From the NCBI RefSeq assembly GCF_900215155.1, contig NZ_LT907980.1:4340001-4404000 (forward strand): a stretch of 64,000 nt of DNA, in the 5' to 3' direction. Positions 31,358 through 41,183 of this stretch are shown in pieces. The notes under the pieces are model-generated. The model worked only from the letters and a program-made list of their open reading frames with translations, was not told where the DNA came from and searched no databases. Source of the stretch: Marinobacter sp. LV10R510-11A (lineage in GTDB: Bacteria > Pseudomonadota > Gammaproteobacteria > Pseudomonadales > Oleiphilaceae). Every line of letters begins with the position of its first letter. The first letter of the stretch is position 1. Both the position numbers and the translations under genes were made by a program.

Positions 31358-32101
31358 ATGGCAACACGTGACGCTATTCTTGCGAAGATTAACGAGTGGC
31401 TACAGCCTGAAAATTTCCAGGACTATTGCCCTAATGGTTTGCAGGTTGAAGGCAAGAGTGACGTAAACACGATTGTCACCGGTGTAACTGCCTCCCGCGC
31501 ATTAATAGAAGCCGCTATCGCCGCAAATGCCGACATGCTGATCGTTCACCACGGTTACTTCTGGAAAGGCGAAGACCAGCGCATTCAAGGCATGAAACGC
31601 GAACGCCTGAAGCGGCTATTGGACAACGACATCAACCTAGTTGCCCATCACCTACCGCTGGATGACCATCCCGAATACGGCAACAACCGCCAACTAGCAG
31701 GCATTCTCGGTATCGAGAATCCACGGCCTCTAAACGGTTTAGTCTGGGAAGGTGAGCTTCCCGAAGCCATGAGCCCAGAAAAGTTTGGCCTACACATTGC
31801 CCGAGCCCTCCACCGTGAACCGCTAATAGTCGGAGACGGCAAAGCGGAAATCAAACGAGTAGGTTGGTGCACCGGCGCAGCGCAAGGGTTTATCAACACA
31901 GCAATTGATGCCGGCCTCGACGCCTACATCAGCGGTGAAATCTCTGAACCGACTACCCACACCGCCAGAGAGTGCGGTATCCACTATTACGCCGCTGGCC
32001 ACCATGCAACCGAACGCTACGGCGTAAAAGCCCTGGGAGCTGCACTTGAAAAAGAATTTGGCGTTAGTCACCGCTTCATAGACTGCGACAACCCTGTCTG
32101 A
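31358..32101 (+). CDS. NIF3-like dinuclear metal centre protein (YbgI family)
   Basis: A NIF3/YbgI-family protein of 247 residues, often annotated as GTP cyclohydrolase 1 type 2 homologue, though its true reaction is unknown. Metal-ligand motifs are visible: LIVHHGYFWKG, HLPLDDHPEYGNN and HYYAAGHHATERYG. The gene is preceded by AAGAGGATCAAGC as ribosome site and ends flush against the convergent yhcB stop. Confidence 0.93.
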   Translation: MATRDAILAKINEWLQPENFQDYCPNGLQVEGKSDVNTIVTGVTASRALIEAAIAANADMLIVHHGYFWKGEDQRIQGMKRERLKRLLDNDINLVAHHLPLDDHPEYGNNRQLAGILGIENPRPLNGLVWEGELPEAMSPEKFGLHIARALHREPLIVGDGKAEIKRVGWCTGAAQGFINTAIDAGLDAYISGEISEPTTHTARECGIHYYAAGHHATERYGVKALGAALEKEFGVSHRFIDCDNPV

Positions 32102-32530
32102 TCAAGCCTCAGAAGGCTTGTCGCCCTTCTTAAGCCCAAAGTCCTCAGATAAAGTCCCAGAAGTCGCAGGCGCATAATCCCGTGGCGGCTCAGCACCATC
32201 CTCGCCAACCTCCTCAAGGCGCTTGCTGGACGTCTCCTGTGCAAGCTCAGCCAACCACTCCTCATCATTGCACAAGCGATTCGCGCCGCGAGCCATATGC
32301 TGGTTCACATCGCGGTAAGCATCATTAAACCGACGCAGCAAATGGGCCGACTCCATAAAATGCTCATTCACCTGGGCCTGATAACGCAGGTATTCATTAC
32401 GCACCTCCTCAGCCTGCTGCTCCGCACGGCGCTGCCGCAGAGAAGAGCCCCGCCCCGAGCGGCCAACCAACGCTCCGATGACAATGCCAACAACAAGTGC
32501 GGCAATCGCTGCCAAAATCAGGTTTGTCAT
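32102..32530 (-). CDS. yhcB: YhcB/ZapG-like inner-membrane protein (DUF1043)
   Basis: YhcB is a small bitopic protein that links envelope growth and division in E. coli. The 142-residue product has an N-terminal helix (residues 3-24, LILAAIAALVVGIVIGALVG) followed by a charged coiled coil (about 28-95) and a disordered acidic tail. The ATG at 32530 begins MTNLILAA as in homologues. It diverges from zapE by about 195 bp, a common arrangement. Confidence 0.9.
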   Translation of the reverse strand: MTNLILAAIAALVVGIVIGALVGRSGRGSSLRQRRAEQQAEEVRNEYLRYQAQVNEHFMESAHLLRRFNDAYRDVNQHMARGANRLCNDEEWLAELAQETSSKRLEEVGEDGAEPPRDYAPATSGTLSEDFGLKKGDKPSEA

Positions 32531-32724
32531 ATGCTGTATCGTCCTGTTACCTAAAAAATGAACCAAGCCATATTGATCAGTATAACGCCCACAGCCTCCT
32601 CAGCCCATGCCTGAATGCTGCGCCAATCGTCGTATTGCCCAACAGCCTCTGCGCATGGCGAAAAAACCGCAAATACGCGATAATAAGTCGCCCAAAATCA
32701 ACGATTAGACCCCGGGATGTGCTG

Positions 32725-33858
32725 ATGACAGCTTCTATGCCTTCTGAATCCACTGCGAACCAGACTCCCTGGCAGCGCTACCAAGAAGATCTCGAGCGCC
32801 CGGACTTCCTTAAAGACCCCGCCCAAGTCGATGCGGTGCAGCGCCTACAGATACTCTACGATAAACTCGTGGAGGCGGAAAGCGAACGCGGCAAAGCAAT
32901 CATCAAATTGCGGCGTAAGTTAAAAAAGGGCAGGGAAGAGCCAGTCAAAGGCCTGTATTTTTGGGGTGGCGTTGGCCGCGGCAAAACCTACCTGATGGAC
33001 ACTTTTTTTGAGTCGCTGCCGTTCAAGCGCAAAATGCGCGTGCATTTTCATCGGTTCATGCAGCGGGTTCACAAGGAGCTCAAAATCTTCAAAGGTCAAA
33101 AAAACCCGCTGGATCTGGTCGCCAAAAAATTCGCCAACGAAACCCGCGTGATCTGCTTCGACGAATTTTTCGTTTCTGACATCGGCGATGCCATGATCCT
33201 CGCAACACTAATGGATCAATTGTTCAAGCGGGGCGTCACCCTAGTATGTACGTCCAACATTAAACCTGATGGCCTCTATAAGGATGGTTTGCAGCGGGCC
33301 CGCTTTCTGCCAGCCATTGCGCTTGTAAAAAAATACACCGATGTCGTGAATGTAGACGGCGGCGTCGATTATCGATTGCGCACCCTTGAGCAGGCCGAGC
33401 TTTACCACTCGCCGCTGGATGAAGAGGCAGACGCCAGCTTGCGCAGAAGCTTTGACTCCCTAGCGGTCGAAGCGGGAAAGCACAGCAAGACGATGGAGAT
33501 TAACGGCCGCAAGATTCCGGCACAGGCCCACGCCGACGACGTGGTTTGGTTTAATTTCAAAGATGTATGTGACGGCCCCCGCAGCCAGAACGACTACATC
33601 GAGATTGCGCGCCAGTTTCACGCGATTATTGTCAGTAATGTACCTGTGCTCGGCGGCGACAAAGACGACCAATCTCGCCGTTTCGTGAACATGATTGATG
33701 AATTCTACGACCGCAATGTGAAAGTCATCATTTCTGCGGCTGCTCCCATTACCCAGCTCTATTCCGGTGGGCGCCTGAGTTTTGAATTTGAACGCACTGA
33801 ATCGCGCCTTCTTGAAATGCAGTCGCAGGAATATCTGGAAGCCCCGCACAAGTCCTAA
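32725..33858 (+). CDS. zapE: Cell division ATPase ZapE (AFG1 family)
   Basis: ZapE is an AFG1-like P-loop ATPase associated with the Z-ring. The 377-residue protein has Walker A YFWGGVGRGKTYLMD, the segment MRVHFHRFMQRVH, Walker B VICFDEFFVSDIGDAMIL and LVCTSNIKPDGLYKDGLQR. The chosen ATG gives MTASMPSES; a longer upstream reading is possible but not conserved. Confidence 0.95.
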   Translation: MTASMPSESTANQTPWQRYQEDLERPDFLKDPAQVDAVQRLQILYDKLVEAESERGKAIIKLRRKLKKGREEPVKGLYFWGGVGRGKTYLMDTFFESLPFKRKMRVHFHRFMQRVHKELKIFKGQKNPLDLVAKKFANETRVICFDEFFVSDIGDAMILATLMDQLFKRGVTLVCTSNIKPDGLYKDGLQRARFLPAIALVKKYTDVVNVDGGVDYRLRTLEQAELYHSPLDEEADASLRRSFDSLAVEAGKHSKTMEINGRKIPAQAHADDVVWFNFKDVCDGPRSQNDYIEIARQFHAIIVSNVPVLGGDKDDQSRRFVNMIDEFYDRNVKVIISAAAPITQLYSGGRLSFEFERTESRLLEMQSQEYLEAPHKS

Positions 33859-34010
33859 AAAGGATAAAATCATACTTTTGACTGATCAAAGCCCTATACA
33901 GCGTTAGCTATAGTGCTTACATCACGAGCACTGTGCATGAAGCCTCCAACATATTCGTGAATACCAATAATCAGAGCAGCGACTCAGAACAACAATGGAG
34001 TAGCCTTCCA

Positions 34011-35867
34011 ATGACAAGAAAAAACCATCAATGGCAGCGTTGGACAAGAATACCGCTTGCCGTCGCAGTAGCAGCCAGTATGTCTGGCCAAGCATCTGCT
34101 TATTCATTTTATGTCGGGGATGTAGAAGCCCAATTTAACACCACGCTATCTGCGGGCGCCGGTTGGCGTATCCAAGATCAAGATAGCGACTTGATCGCTC
34201 AAGGTAACCTTGGGCCCCAGTACGTCAACACAACAACCGGTTCCTCAACAAACAACTACGATGACGGCAACCTGAACTTCGATAAGGGCGACACCTATTC
34301 CAAAATCGTTAAGGGCAACAGTGAGCTGTTCCTGAACTACGATGTGAACAGTGATGCTCTCACCCGGGTTGGCGCGTTGGTTCGTGGCCGCTACTGGTAC
34401 GACTTTGAACTGAAAGATGAAGGCCGCGCAACCGATGACGTCGGGCAGCGCCGTGAGCTGAACGACAGAGCGAAAGGCAATGCCTCCGGCGGTGAAATTC
34501 TCGACGCATACGTGTTCACCGATTGGTACCTAGGCAAGGTTCCCGTGAGTGCCCGTTACGGCAAACAAGTGCTGAGCTGGGGTGAGAGTACCTTTATTCA
34601 GGGTGGCATCAACACCATTAACCCGGTCGATGTTCCTGCGTTTCGTGCGCCTGGCTCTGAGCTGAAAGATGCTCTTTTGCCTGTTGAAATGCTCTACCTG
34701 TCTGCAGGTGTAACCCAGAACATCACTTTAGAAGCCTTCGTGCAGACGGATTGGGCGCCAGTTCGCCCGGATGATTGCGGCACATTCTTCTCCACCAGTG
34801 ATTTTTCATCTGATGGCTGCGGCCCGGTTCTTCTGGCAGGTCAACTGTCGGATTCACAGGCACTTGCTCAAGGCTTTGTTGCGCCGCGCATGGCGGACAA
34901 GGAAGCGGACTCCAAGGATCAGTTCGGTGTAGCTATGCGTTGGTATGTGCCGGCGCTGAACGATTCCGAATTCGGTTTTTATTATATAAAATATAATAGC
35001 CGCTTGCCCTACGTGAGTGGTACCGTTGGAGCTCCGTTCCCATCGTATTTCATTGAGTATCCAGAAGATATCAACCTGTACGGCATCAGTGTCAACACCA
35101 ACACGCCAGGTGGCTGGTCTTTGGGCGCTGAATACTCCTATCGCGACAAACTGCCTTTGCAGTGGAACGCTTTTGAACTTCTTTATGGTGGTGCAGATAA
35201 ACGAAACCCGGTTGATCCCGATCTTGCAGTAAGTAAGCTTCAGCAGCGTTTGGAGCAGCAATATGGATCTCTTAGCGGGGGCCAAGAGGTACCTGGCTAT
35301 GACCGTTACGGCGTTTCCCAGGCCCAGTTCACGTTGATCAAGTTCTTTGATCGGATCATGGGCGCCAGCCGTGTATCTCTGATCACAGAGTTCGGTGCCA
35401 CGTATGTTCATGATCTTCCGAGTCTGGACGAGGCCCGTTATGGCCGCTCCGGTACTTACGGTATTGGTACGCTTCCAACCGAATCTGGCGGAACTATCCT
35501 TGATGCCTGTGCTGTTGGTACTGGAGGCAGAGATGGTGCCAACATCAACTCGAGCTACTGCACCAATGAAGGCTTTACCACAGATTTCTCGTGGGGCTAT
35601 CGTTCACGTCTTGTATGGAATTACCCGAGCGCCATTGCGGGCATCAATTTGTCACCGCAGCTGGCCTGGAGTCACGACGTGAAAGGTTACAGCCCGCAGC
35701 CTGGCGGCAACTTTAATGAAGGTAGCAAGACTCTCGGTTTGTCCCTGCAAGCGGTTTATCAGAACAGGATCACGGGTGATATTGGGTACACAAACTATTT
35801 CGGTGGCAAGTATAATGAGATGGCTGACCGAGATTTTGTGAGTGCCAGTGTTTCCTACTCATTCTGA
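34011..35867 (+). CDS. DUF1302 family outer-membrane protein
   Basis: DUF1302 proteins are predicted outer-membrane beta-barrels of unknown substrate, common in marine and hydrocarbon-using gammaproteobacteria. The 618-residue precursor has a signal peptide (basic start, hydrophobic core, cut near ASAYSFYVG), then many amphipathic strands rich in Gly, Tyr and Asp and a final VSASVSYSF with C-terminal Phe as in barrel proteins. It is followed 33 bp later by a DUF1329 gene, the usual partner. The function may be in uptake or lipid handling; this is inference. Confidence 0.85.
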   Translation: MTRKNHQWQRWTRIPLAVAVAASMSGQASAYSFYVGDVEAQFNTTLSAGAGWRIQDQDSDLIAQGNLGPQYVNTTTGSSTNNYDDGNLNFDKGDTYSKIVKGNSELFLNYDVNSDALTRVGALVRGRYWYDFELKDEGRATDDVGQRRELNDRAKGNASGGEILDAYVFTDWYLGKVPVSARYGKQVLSWGESTFIQGGINTINPVDVPAFRAPGSELKDALLPVEMLYLSAGVTQNITLEAFVQTDWAPVRPDDCGTFFSTSDFSSDGCGPVLLAGQLSDSQALAQGFVAPRMADKEADSKDQFGVAMRWYVPALNDSEFGFYYIKYNSRLPYVSGTVGAPFPSYFIEYPEDINLYGISVNTNTPGGWSLGAEYSYRDKLPLQWNAFELLYGGADKRNPVDPDLAVSKLQQRLEQQYGSLSGGQEVPGYDRYGVSQAQFTLIKFFDRIMGASRVSLITEFGATYVHDLPSLDEARYGRSGTYGIGTLPTESGGTILDACAVGTGGRDGANINSSYCTNEGFTTDFSWGYRSRLVWNYPSAIAGINLSPQLAWSHDVKGYSPQPGGNFNEGSKTLGLSLQAVYQNRITGDIGYTNYFGGKYNEMADRDFVSASVSYSF

Positions 35868-35900
35868 ACCGCCAAGAATTCGTTTAACGAGGTAATTTAA

Positions 35901-37262
35901 ATGAAACTGAACAAGAAATTACTCACCACAGGTATTCTGGCTGCGAGTCTTGTTGCAGGCCAAGCCTGGGGTTCGGTTTCTGCCGGAGAGGCAGCCAAGC
36001 TGGGTGACTCCCTTACACCGATGGGAGCCGAGAAAGCTGGTAATGGTGGTGCTATTCCTGCGTGGACGGGTGGTCTTACAACACCTCCGGCAAGCTACAA
36101 CGACGACGGTATTTATGTGAATCCGTTCCCGGACGAGGCGCCAAAATTTACCATCAACCAGAGCAACGTATCGGAGTATGCCGACAAGCTGTCCCCGGGA
36201 CAGGTTGCCATGATCAAGCAATACCCGGATTACGTACTGCCGGTTTACGAGACCCATCGTACCGGCGCTTATCCACAAGCGATCATGGATGAGACGGTCG
36301 AGAACGCGACCAAAACGGAAATGATCAAGGACGGTAACGGTCTGGCTAATTACCAGAACGCGACCCCTTTCCCCATTCCGCAAAACGGCTTGGAAGCAAT
36401 CTGGAACCACATTACACGCTATCGTGGTGGTTCTGTTCAGCGCAACGTGGGTCAGGCAACGCCTACGGCGTCTGGCGCCTACTCTATTGTTAAGTTTCAG
36501 GATGAGCTGACTTGGAGAAGCTACCTCACGGATTACGAGCCAGGCGAAGATGCCAACGTACTGTTCTACTTCAAGCAGGCTATCACCGCTCCGGCGCGCC
36601 TGGCAGGCAACGTATTGCTGGTTCACGAGACCATTGACCAGGTTGCAGAGCCTCGTCGTGCCTGGGTATACAACGCGGGCCAGCGTCGTGTTCGTCGCGC
36701 ACCTCAGGTTGCTTACGACGGACCAGGTACAGCGTCTGATGGCATGCGCACATCCGATAATTTCGATATGTTCAACGGCGCACCCGATCGTTACAACTGG
36801 GAGTTGATTGGCAAGAAGGAAATGTACATTCCGTACAACTCCTACAAGCTGGTCGACCGTGGGATTACCTACGATCAGATACTTAAGCCGGGACATATCA
36901 ACCAGGATTTGACCCGCTACGAGCTTCACCGCGTGTGGCACGTGCGCGCAACCTTGAAAGAAGGCGAGCGTCATATCTATGCTCAGCGTGACCTCTATAT
37001 TGATGAGGACACTTGGCAGGCAGCGGTTATTGATCATTATGATGGCCGAGGTGAGCTGTGGCGCGTGGCCGAAGCCCACGCCATGCAGTTTTACGATCAA
37101 ATCGTACCCTGGTATGCAGTTGAAACCTTGTATGACCTCCTGTCTGGCCGCTACCTGGTTAACGGCCTAACAAACGAGGAAGTCGATCCGTATCAGTTTG
37201 GCGTTGAGCATCGATCCAGAGATTACACTCCGGCGGCATTGCGCCGTGCAGGTACTCGCTAA
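35901..37262 (+). CDS. DUF1329 family periplasmic or outer-membrane-associated protein
   Basis: A 453-residue exported protein: signal peptide MKLNKKLLTTGILAASLVAG with cleavage near AWGSVSAG, then the DUF1329 domain, predicted to be LolB/LolA-like beta-sheet. Motifs include PMGAEKAGNGGAIPAWTGG, RRVRRAPQVAYDGPGTASDG and YAQRDLYIDEDTWQAAVIDHYDGRGELWR (split here). It is the partner of the DUF1302 barrel and is closed by a strong terminator, so the two form an operon. Confidence 0.85.
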   Translation: MKLNKKLLTTGILAASLVAGQAWGSVSAGEAAKLGDSLTPMGAEKAGNGGAIPAWTGGLTTPPASYNDDGIYVNPFPDEAPKFTINQSNVSEYADKLSPGQVAMIKQYPDYVLPVYETHRTGAYPQAIMDETVENATKTEMIKDGNGLANYQNATPFPIPQNGLEAIWNHITRYRGGSVQRNVGQATPTASGAYSIVKFQDELTWRSYLTDYEPGEDANVLFYFKQAITAPARLAGNVLLVHETIDQVAEPRRAWVYNAGQRRVRRAPQVAYDGPGTASDGMRTSDNFDMFNGAPDRYNWELIGKKEMYIPYNSYKLVDRGITYDQILKPGHINQDLTRYELHRVWHVRATLKEGERHIYAQRDLYIDEDTWQAAVIDHYDGRGELWRVAEAHAMQFYDQIVPWYAVETLYDLLSGRYLVNGLTNEEVDPYQFGVEHRSRDYTPAALRRAGTR

Positions 37263-37283
37263 CGGGTCGAGTGAATCTTTCAG

Positions 37284-37312
37284 AAACGGCGGGCTTCGGC
37301 CCGCCGTTTTTG
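37284..37312 (+). terminator. Intrinsic terminator of the DUF1302-DUF1329 operon
   Basis: AACGGCGGGC pairs with GCCCGCCGTT around a TTCG tetraloop, followed by a T run. It lies 21 bp after the DUF1329 stop. Confidence 0.9.
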
Positions 37313-37431
37313 TTTCCGCGATAGAAAACCGCCACTGAATAAACACCTTTCACGTCAAAACTTTGCAGCTAGCCCCTTACTTGGTTTAACCTCTTTGTAA
37401 TACTAAAGACGTATTCGATACAGGGCAGCGT

Positions 37432-40119
37432 GTGAAATCATTCCAAGATAGTTATGCAGCGAATGACGAATTTCAGTCTGCAAACAAAGGGCTCCAGCGC
37501 GGCGAGCTCGTAAGGGATCTGCTTAGGCAGAGACTACAAGCGCCTGCCATGCCGGCATATTCGTTAGCGCGCCCGCACTTGGACGCGTTAATTACCGATG
37601 CATTAACCCCCCGGGGTGTGCTTTTTGTTGACGCACCTTGCGGCTATGGGAAATCCCATGCGGTAGGAATGGGGGTTCTCGCGGCAAGGGTGGGTGAAGA
37701 AAATGTCCGTTGGCTGCCGCTCAACTCCCAGGATAACGCGCCAACCCGTTTTCTCAGCCTGCTTTCTGTCGCGCTGGATATTCCCGAATCTTGCGAAAGC
37801 AGCTTGCAAGGGGGTGCCACATTCATTGATGCCCTCGCAATCATGCTCCTGGCTCTGAAAAAAACGGCGCCAGAACAGCGCGCTATTCTGGTTCTAGACG
37901 GGCTCCACCACATCACGAATCCGGCTGCCATAGCCCTGCTTCAGCAGCTGGTAGCAGATATACCGTCTCACTTTTCGGTGGCGATGCTTTCGCGGCAGGC
38001 TTTGCCTTATGAAACCCATGCTCTGGAGCTGGAAAACCGGTTTACCCGCATAGGAACCGAAAAACTCGAGTTCAGCCGAAGCGAAACGTTTGAGTTTTTT
38101 CGGGACGTGTTGAGCGATCAGCAGTTAACCAGTGTCGCTATTGATCATTTATACGACCTTACCGAAGGCTGGCCCACGCCGCTTGCACTCTATCGCCGGG
38201 ATGTCCTGCATAGTATCGAACGCCACGCCGTTTCGGAAACCCCTGGTGTGGAACGTTTTCTGAAAGAGTCTGTATTGGGCGGCCTAGCGTCCGGCCAGGT
38301 GCGTTCTCTGAGAGCCGCTTCGGAACTCGGGCTTTGCTCCGATGAGCTGCTTCTGGCATTGGAACATTTGATCCCAGACAGCATGCTTCTGCCATCCCAA
38401 GCCTGTGATCGAGGGCTACCGGTAAAGATTATGCCGGGCTGGGGCCGCTGGTACCGGCTCAACCCATTGTTAATGGAATGGCTGAAAACACCTGTAATGG
38501 CCGGCTATACCGACCGAATGCTTGCCGCGAGCCGATGGTTCGGTAACCGCAATCAGTTTCCTGAAGCCCTCAAATATTCATTACTGGCAGGGGACACGGA
38601 AGAAGTCATCCGCATCGCATCTGAAGGCTCCGAAGCGCTGTTGATTGGGCAAGACACCGCCTCACTGCTGCGCTTGCGCAAGAGCCTTCCCGCGCAGCTG
38701 CTTGAACGCAGCCCCAGGTTGAGAATTGTGTATAGCTGGGTGCATGCTATTGGTGGTCAGTTTCGGCAGGCGCAAGCGCTGATTGATGGTTTGAATGAAA
38801 AAAGCTACCAAGAGCACGAAGCGCGAATCTGTGCCCTCAGAGCGTTTATTCTGCGCGGCGAAGGGCAGGTAGCGCCAGCGTTGGAAATGGCCGATCGTGC
38901 CTTGGCTAGCGGAGACTTTTCACCCCAAGGCCAGCTTGTCACTCAGATGGTTCGTGCCAGTGCCTTGTGCGCGTCTGGGCGTTTTCCAGAAGCCCGGGAG
39001 GCCAATCGTGCGGCATCTCGCCTGGCTCGAGAAGCGGGCGATTCTGGCTCCGAAGCACTGGCAGTGTACGCCCATGCCCGAATTGAACTGGGCAAAGGCG
39101 CGCTCAAGCATGCGGAGCAGCTTCTACGAACCGGTCTGGATACGGTTATACAAGAATTGGCTCGCCCCGCTCGCATAGGCGAAACACGGCTTCAGTTGAA
39201 CCTGGTACTCGTTCTCTGGCATCAAGGGCGTTACCCAGAGGCAGATAGGTTGCTGGTAGCCTGTGGCCGCCATGCGGAGCAAACCCGCGATCTCGGGTTA
39301 CTGTTGGCAATGGCGATTAGGGTATTAATGTGTCGCTCTCAAGGTCGCTTGGAAGACGCCTTTGTATGGATTGGCCGCGCCGAGCGGACCATGCACACCT
39401 GGCAGGTGGATGAATCCCTTTATGTGCCGGTACTTGAGGCGCTGAAAGCCAGCTGCTGGCTAGCCCAGAATCAGTTAGATAATGTCGCTCAGGCGCTTGC
39501 CAGGCTGCAGCCATACCGCGATGCCGGCTGTGTGCCGGAGCTTTTCCCAATGATGCCCGGGTTGCTAGATTGCCTTCAGGTACGCCTGGATCTCGCCCGG
39601 GGTGAAACCGTAAGGGCCCGGGAAACCCTCGCAAATACCCGCAAGCGCTATGATGAAGCCATCCCTTGGGGTGTGGATCTTCATATACGGTTATTAGAAG
39701 CCATACTTATCAGCGAAGACAAAGGCGTGGCAGCGGGCCAGAAAAAGCTCATAGCGGTGGTATCCGAAGCAGAAAAAGAACACTTCATCAGCCCGTTTGC
39801 CGAGTTGAAGCGAGAGCTGACGGAGCTTATGGAAAAAGCATACAGCCAATTGCCCAAAACCCCGTTCCGGGAGGCATTAGGTCAGCTTTTTGATATAACC
39901 GGGAAAGTGTTGCCCACGGCGCTGGCCGAGCCGATCAGTGAGCGCGAGCAGGGCGTTCTGGAGCTGATCGCCAAGGGCCTGTCGAACCAGGCGATTGGCG
40001 ACCACCTGCACATCTCGTTGCATACGGTAAAAACCCACGCCCGGCGTATCAATGCCAAGCTGGAAGTGCGCTCCCGCACCCAAGCGATTGTCCGCGCCCG
40101 GGAGCTGGGGCTGCTGTAA
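37432..40119 (+). CDS. MalT-like LuxR-family regulator (LAL type)
   Basis: A large regulator of 895 residues starting at GTG 37432. The N-terminal STAND-type ATPase has Walker A DAPCGYGKSHAVG (about residue 66) and a Walker B-like ILVLDGLHHI. The middle is a TPR-like helical array (about 370-800), and the C-terminus is a LuxR HTH (SEREQGVLELIAKGLSNQAI, then LHTVKTHARRINAKLEVRSR). Such proteins activate transcription on sensing an inducer; AcoK/MalT-type regulators in this lineage often control carbon use. Its place directly after DUF1302/DUF1329 suggests it could regulate that operon. The ligand is unknown. Confidence 0.9.
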   Translation: MKSFQDSYAANDEFQSANKGLQRGELVRDLLRQRLQAPAMPAYSLARPHLDALITDALTPRGVLFVDAPCGYGKSHAVGMGVLAARVGEENVRWLPLNSQDNAPTRFLSLLSVALDIPESCESSLQGGATFIDALAIMLLALKKTAPEQRAILVLDGLHHITNPAAIALLQQLVADIPSHFSVAMLSRQALPYETHALELENRFTRIGTEKLEFSRSETFEFFRDVLSDQQLTSVAIDHLYDLTEGWPTPLALYRRDVLHSIERHAVSETPGVERFLKESVLGGLASGQVRSLRAASELGLCSDELLLALEHLIPDSMLLPSQACDRGLPVKIMPGWGRWYRLNPLLMEWLKTPVMAGYTDRMLAASRWFGNRNQFPEALKYSLLAGDTEEVIRIASEGSEALLIGQDTASLLRLRKSLPAQLLERSPRLRIVYSWVHAIGGQFRQAQALIDGLNEKSYQEHEARICALRAFILRGEGQVAPALEMADRALASGDFSPQGQLVTQMVRASALCASGRFPEAREANRAASRLAREAGDSGSEALAVYAHARIELGKGALKHAEQLLRTGLDTVIQELARPARIGETRLQLNLVLVLWHQGRYPEADRLLVACGRHAEQTRDLGLLLAMAIRVLMCRSQGRLEDAFVWIGRAERTMHTWQVDESLYVPVLEALKASCWLAQNQLDNVAQALARLQPYRDAGCVPELFPMMPGLLDCLQVRLDLARGETVRARETLANTRKRYDEAIPWGVDLHIRLLEAILISEDKGVAAGQKKLIAVVSEAEKEHFISPFAELKRELTELMEKAYSQLPKTPFREALGQLFDITGKVLPTALAEPISEREQGVLELIAKGLSNQAIGDHLHISLHTVKTHARRINAKLEVRSRTQAIVRARELGLL

Positions 40120-40157
40120 TAGCAGTTCGTAAGCCGGAAGACCCCCGATTTTTTGGG

Positions 40158-41081
40158 TCAGCCTTCGGCAGCAGAGCCGGTGCTCTGGCCGGGAAGCAGA
40201 GACTGCTCAGCGCTTGCCGATGCCAGACGCTTCAAATGCGATGGGCTGCCATCGCTCAAAATGTTCCTGAATTGAGTGTCGTAGAACGCTAGATTGTTAT
40301 AACGGATCATCGATCGAATTTCAGCAACATATTCCTCGCCACGCTCTGAATAGCTTATGAGGCCGCGTGCTAGAGAGAGCCCAGACAGCGGGTCGCCGGC
40401 TTCCCTGTCATCAAGGCGGGTGTCCCGTAAAACCTGGTAACTCCCGTGTCGGTTCAGGTTCTGAATATAGGCCCGTACAGAGTGGTAAGGCGATGGGAAG
40501 GCAGCCACTTCATGGCTGGCACCCTCATTACGGCTCAGGGGCACCAGGCCACAGCCTTTGCTGAAGCACCACTGGCCAAACAGACTATTTCCGCGAAGTG
40601 CAAAACGTGAGGTTCCCCAGGCCGACTCATTGGCAGCTTGTGCCAGAATCAGTGAAGGTGGGATAACATCCAGCCGCTTTCTCAACTGCGTGAACTGTTC
40701 AGGGCTGCCTGGCTCTTCATCCACACGTAAGCGCTTGGACTGAGCGGTAAGCCAGGAGTGCTCCTTTTTCGACAGTGTGTCTTTGGTGGTAAGGCTGTCA
40801 AGATAGTCCCGCTCAATAAGGATGCGGGAATTGGCAAGCACAACGCGAGGGTACATAAACGAGAAAAAGGCTACTTTCTTTTCAGTGGTGTCGCTGTAAC
40901 CCGTGAAATCCGGAAGATCTTCGCGAGCCCAAGAGGGCAACGGAGGCAGTGAACTCAGGGCGGGCTCTGAGCCAGTATTGTAGTCATTGCCTGAACGTTC
41001 CGATGGCACGTAAAGGCCACCCCCGATAGCAAAAGCGACCAGTGGAACAACCAGCATTAGCGAGCGCAGTGCAGCCGACAT
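40158..41081 (-). CDS. Bax-like glucosaminidase-domain protein
   Basis: A 307-residue exported protein with an N-terminal hydrophobic segment (SLMLVVPLVAFAIGGGLYV) and a C-terminal N-acetylglucosaminidase-like (Bax) domain: LAQAANESAWGTSRFALRGNS, then LFGQWCFSKGCGLVPL and YIQNLNRHGSY. The glutamate in ANESAW is the probable catalytic residue. The ATG at 41081 has AGAGAGG just upstream; an ATG at 41096 (MKRGFMSA) is possible. It converges with the LuxR regulator. The role in wall turnover is inferred from the family. Confidence 0.85.
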   Translation of the reverse strand: MSAALRSLMLVVPLVAFAIGGGLYVPSERSGNDYNTGSEPALSSLPPLPSWAREDLPDFTGYSDTTEKKVAFFSFMYPRVVLANSRILIERDYLDSLTTKDTLSKKEHSWLTAQSKRLRVDEEPGSPEQFTQLRKRLDVIPPSLILAQAANESAWGTSRFALRGNSLFGQWCFSKGCGLVPLSRNEGASHEVAAFPSPYHSVRAYIQNLNRHGSYQVLRDTRLDDREAGDPLSGLSLARGLISYSERGEEYVAEIRSMIRYNNLAFYDTQFRNILSDGSPSHLKRLASASAEQSLLPGQSTGSAAEG

Positions 41082-41183
41082 AAAACCTCTCTTCATAACC
41101 TGTCTTTGTGCCCGGTAAGCCAATGCATTCGGGCGATGTGTTCATAATTATAACAGGTTGTACGAGTAGGGTTGTCTGAGGGT

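Noticed and set aside
35919..37100. Long minus-strand open frame opposite the DUF1329 gene
   Set aside because: Antisense shadow of a well-supported exported protein; composition (Val/Arg/His-rich) is typical of such shadows.
40140..40159. Terminator after the LuxR-type regulator
   Set aside because: GACCC and GGGTC can pair around a T-rich loop, but the stem is only five bases and no T tract follows it.
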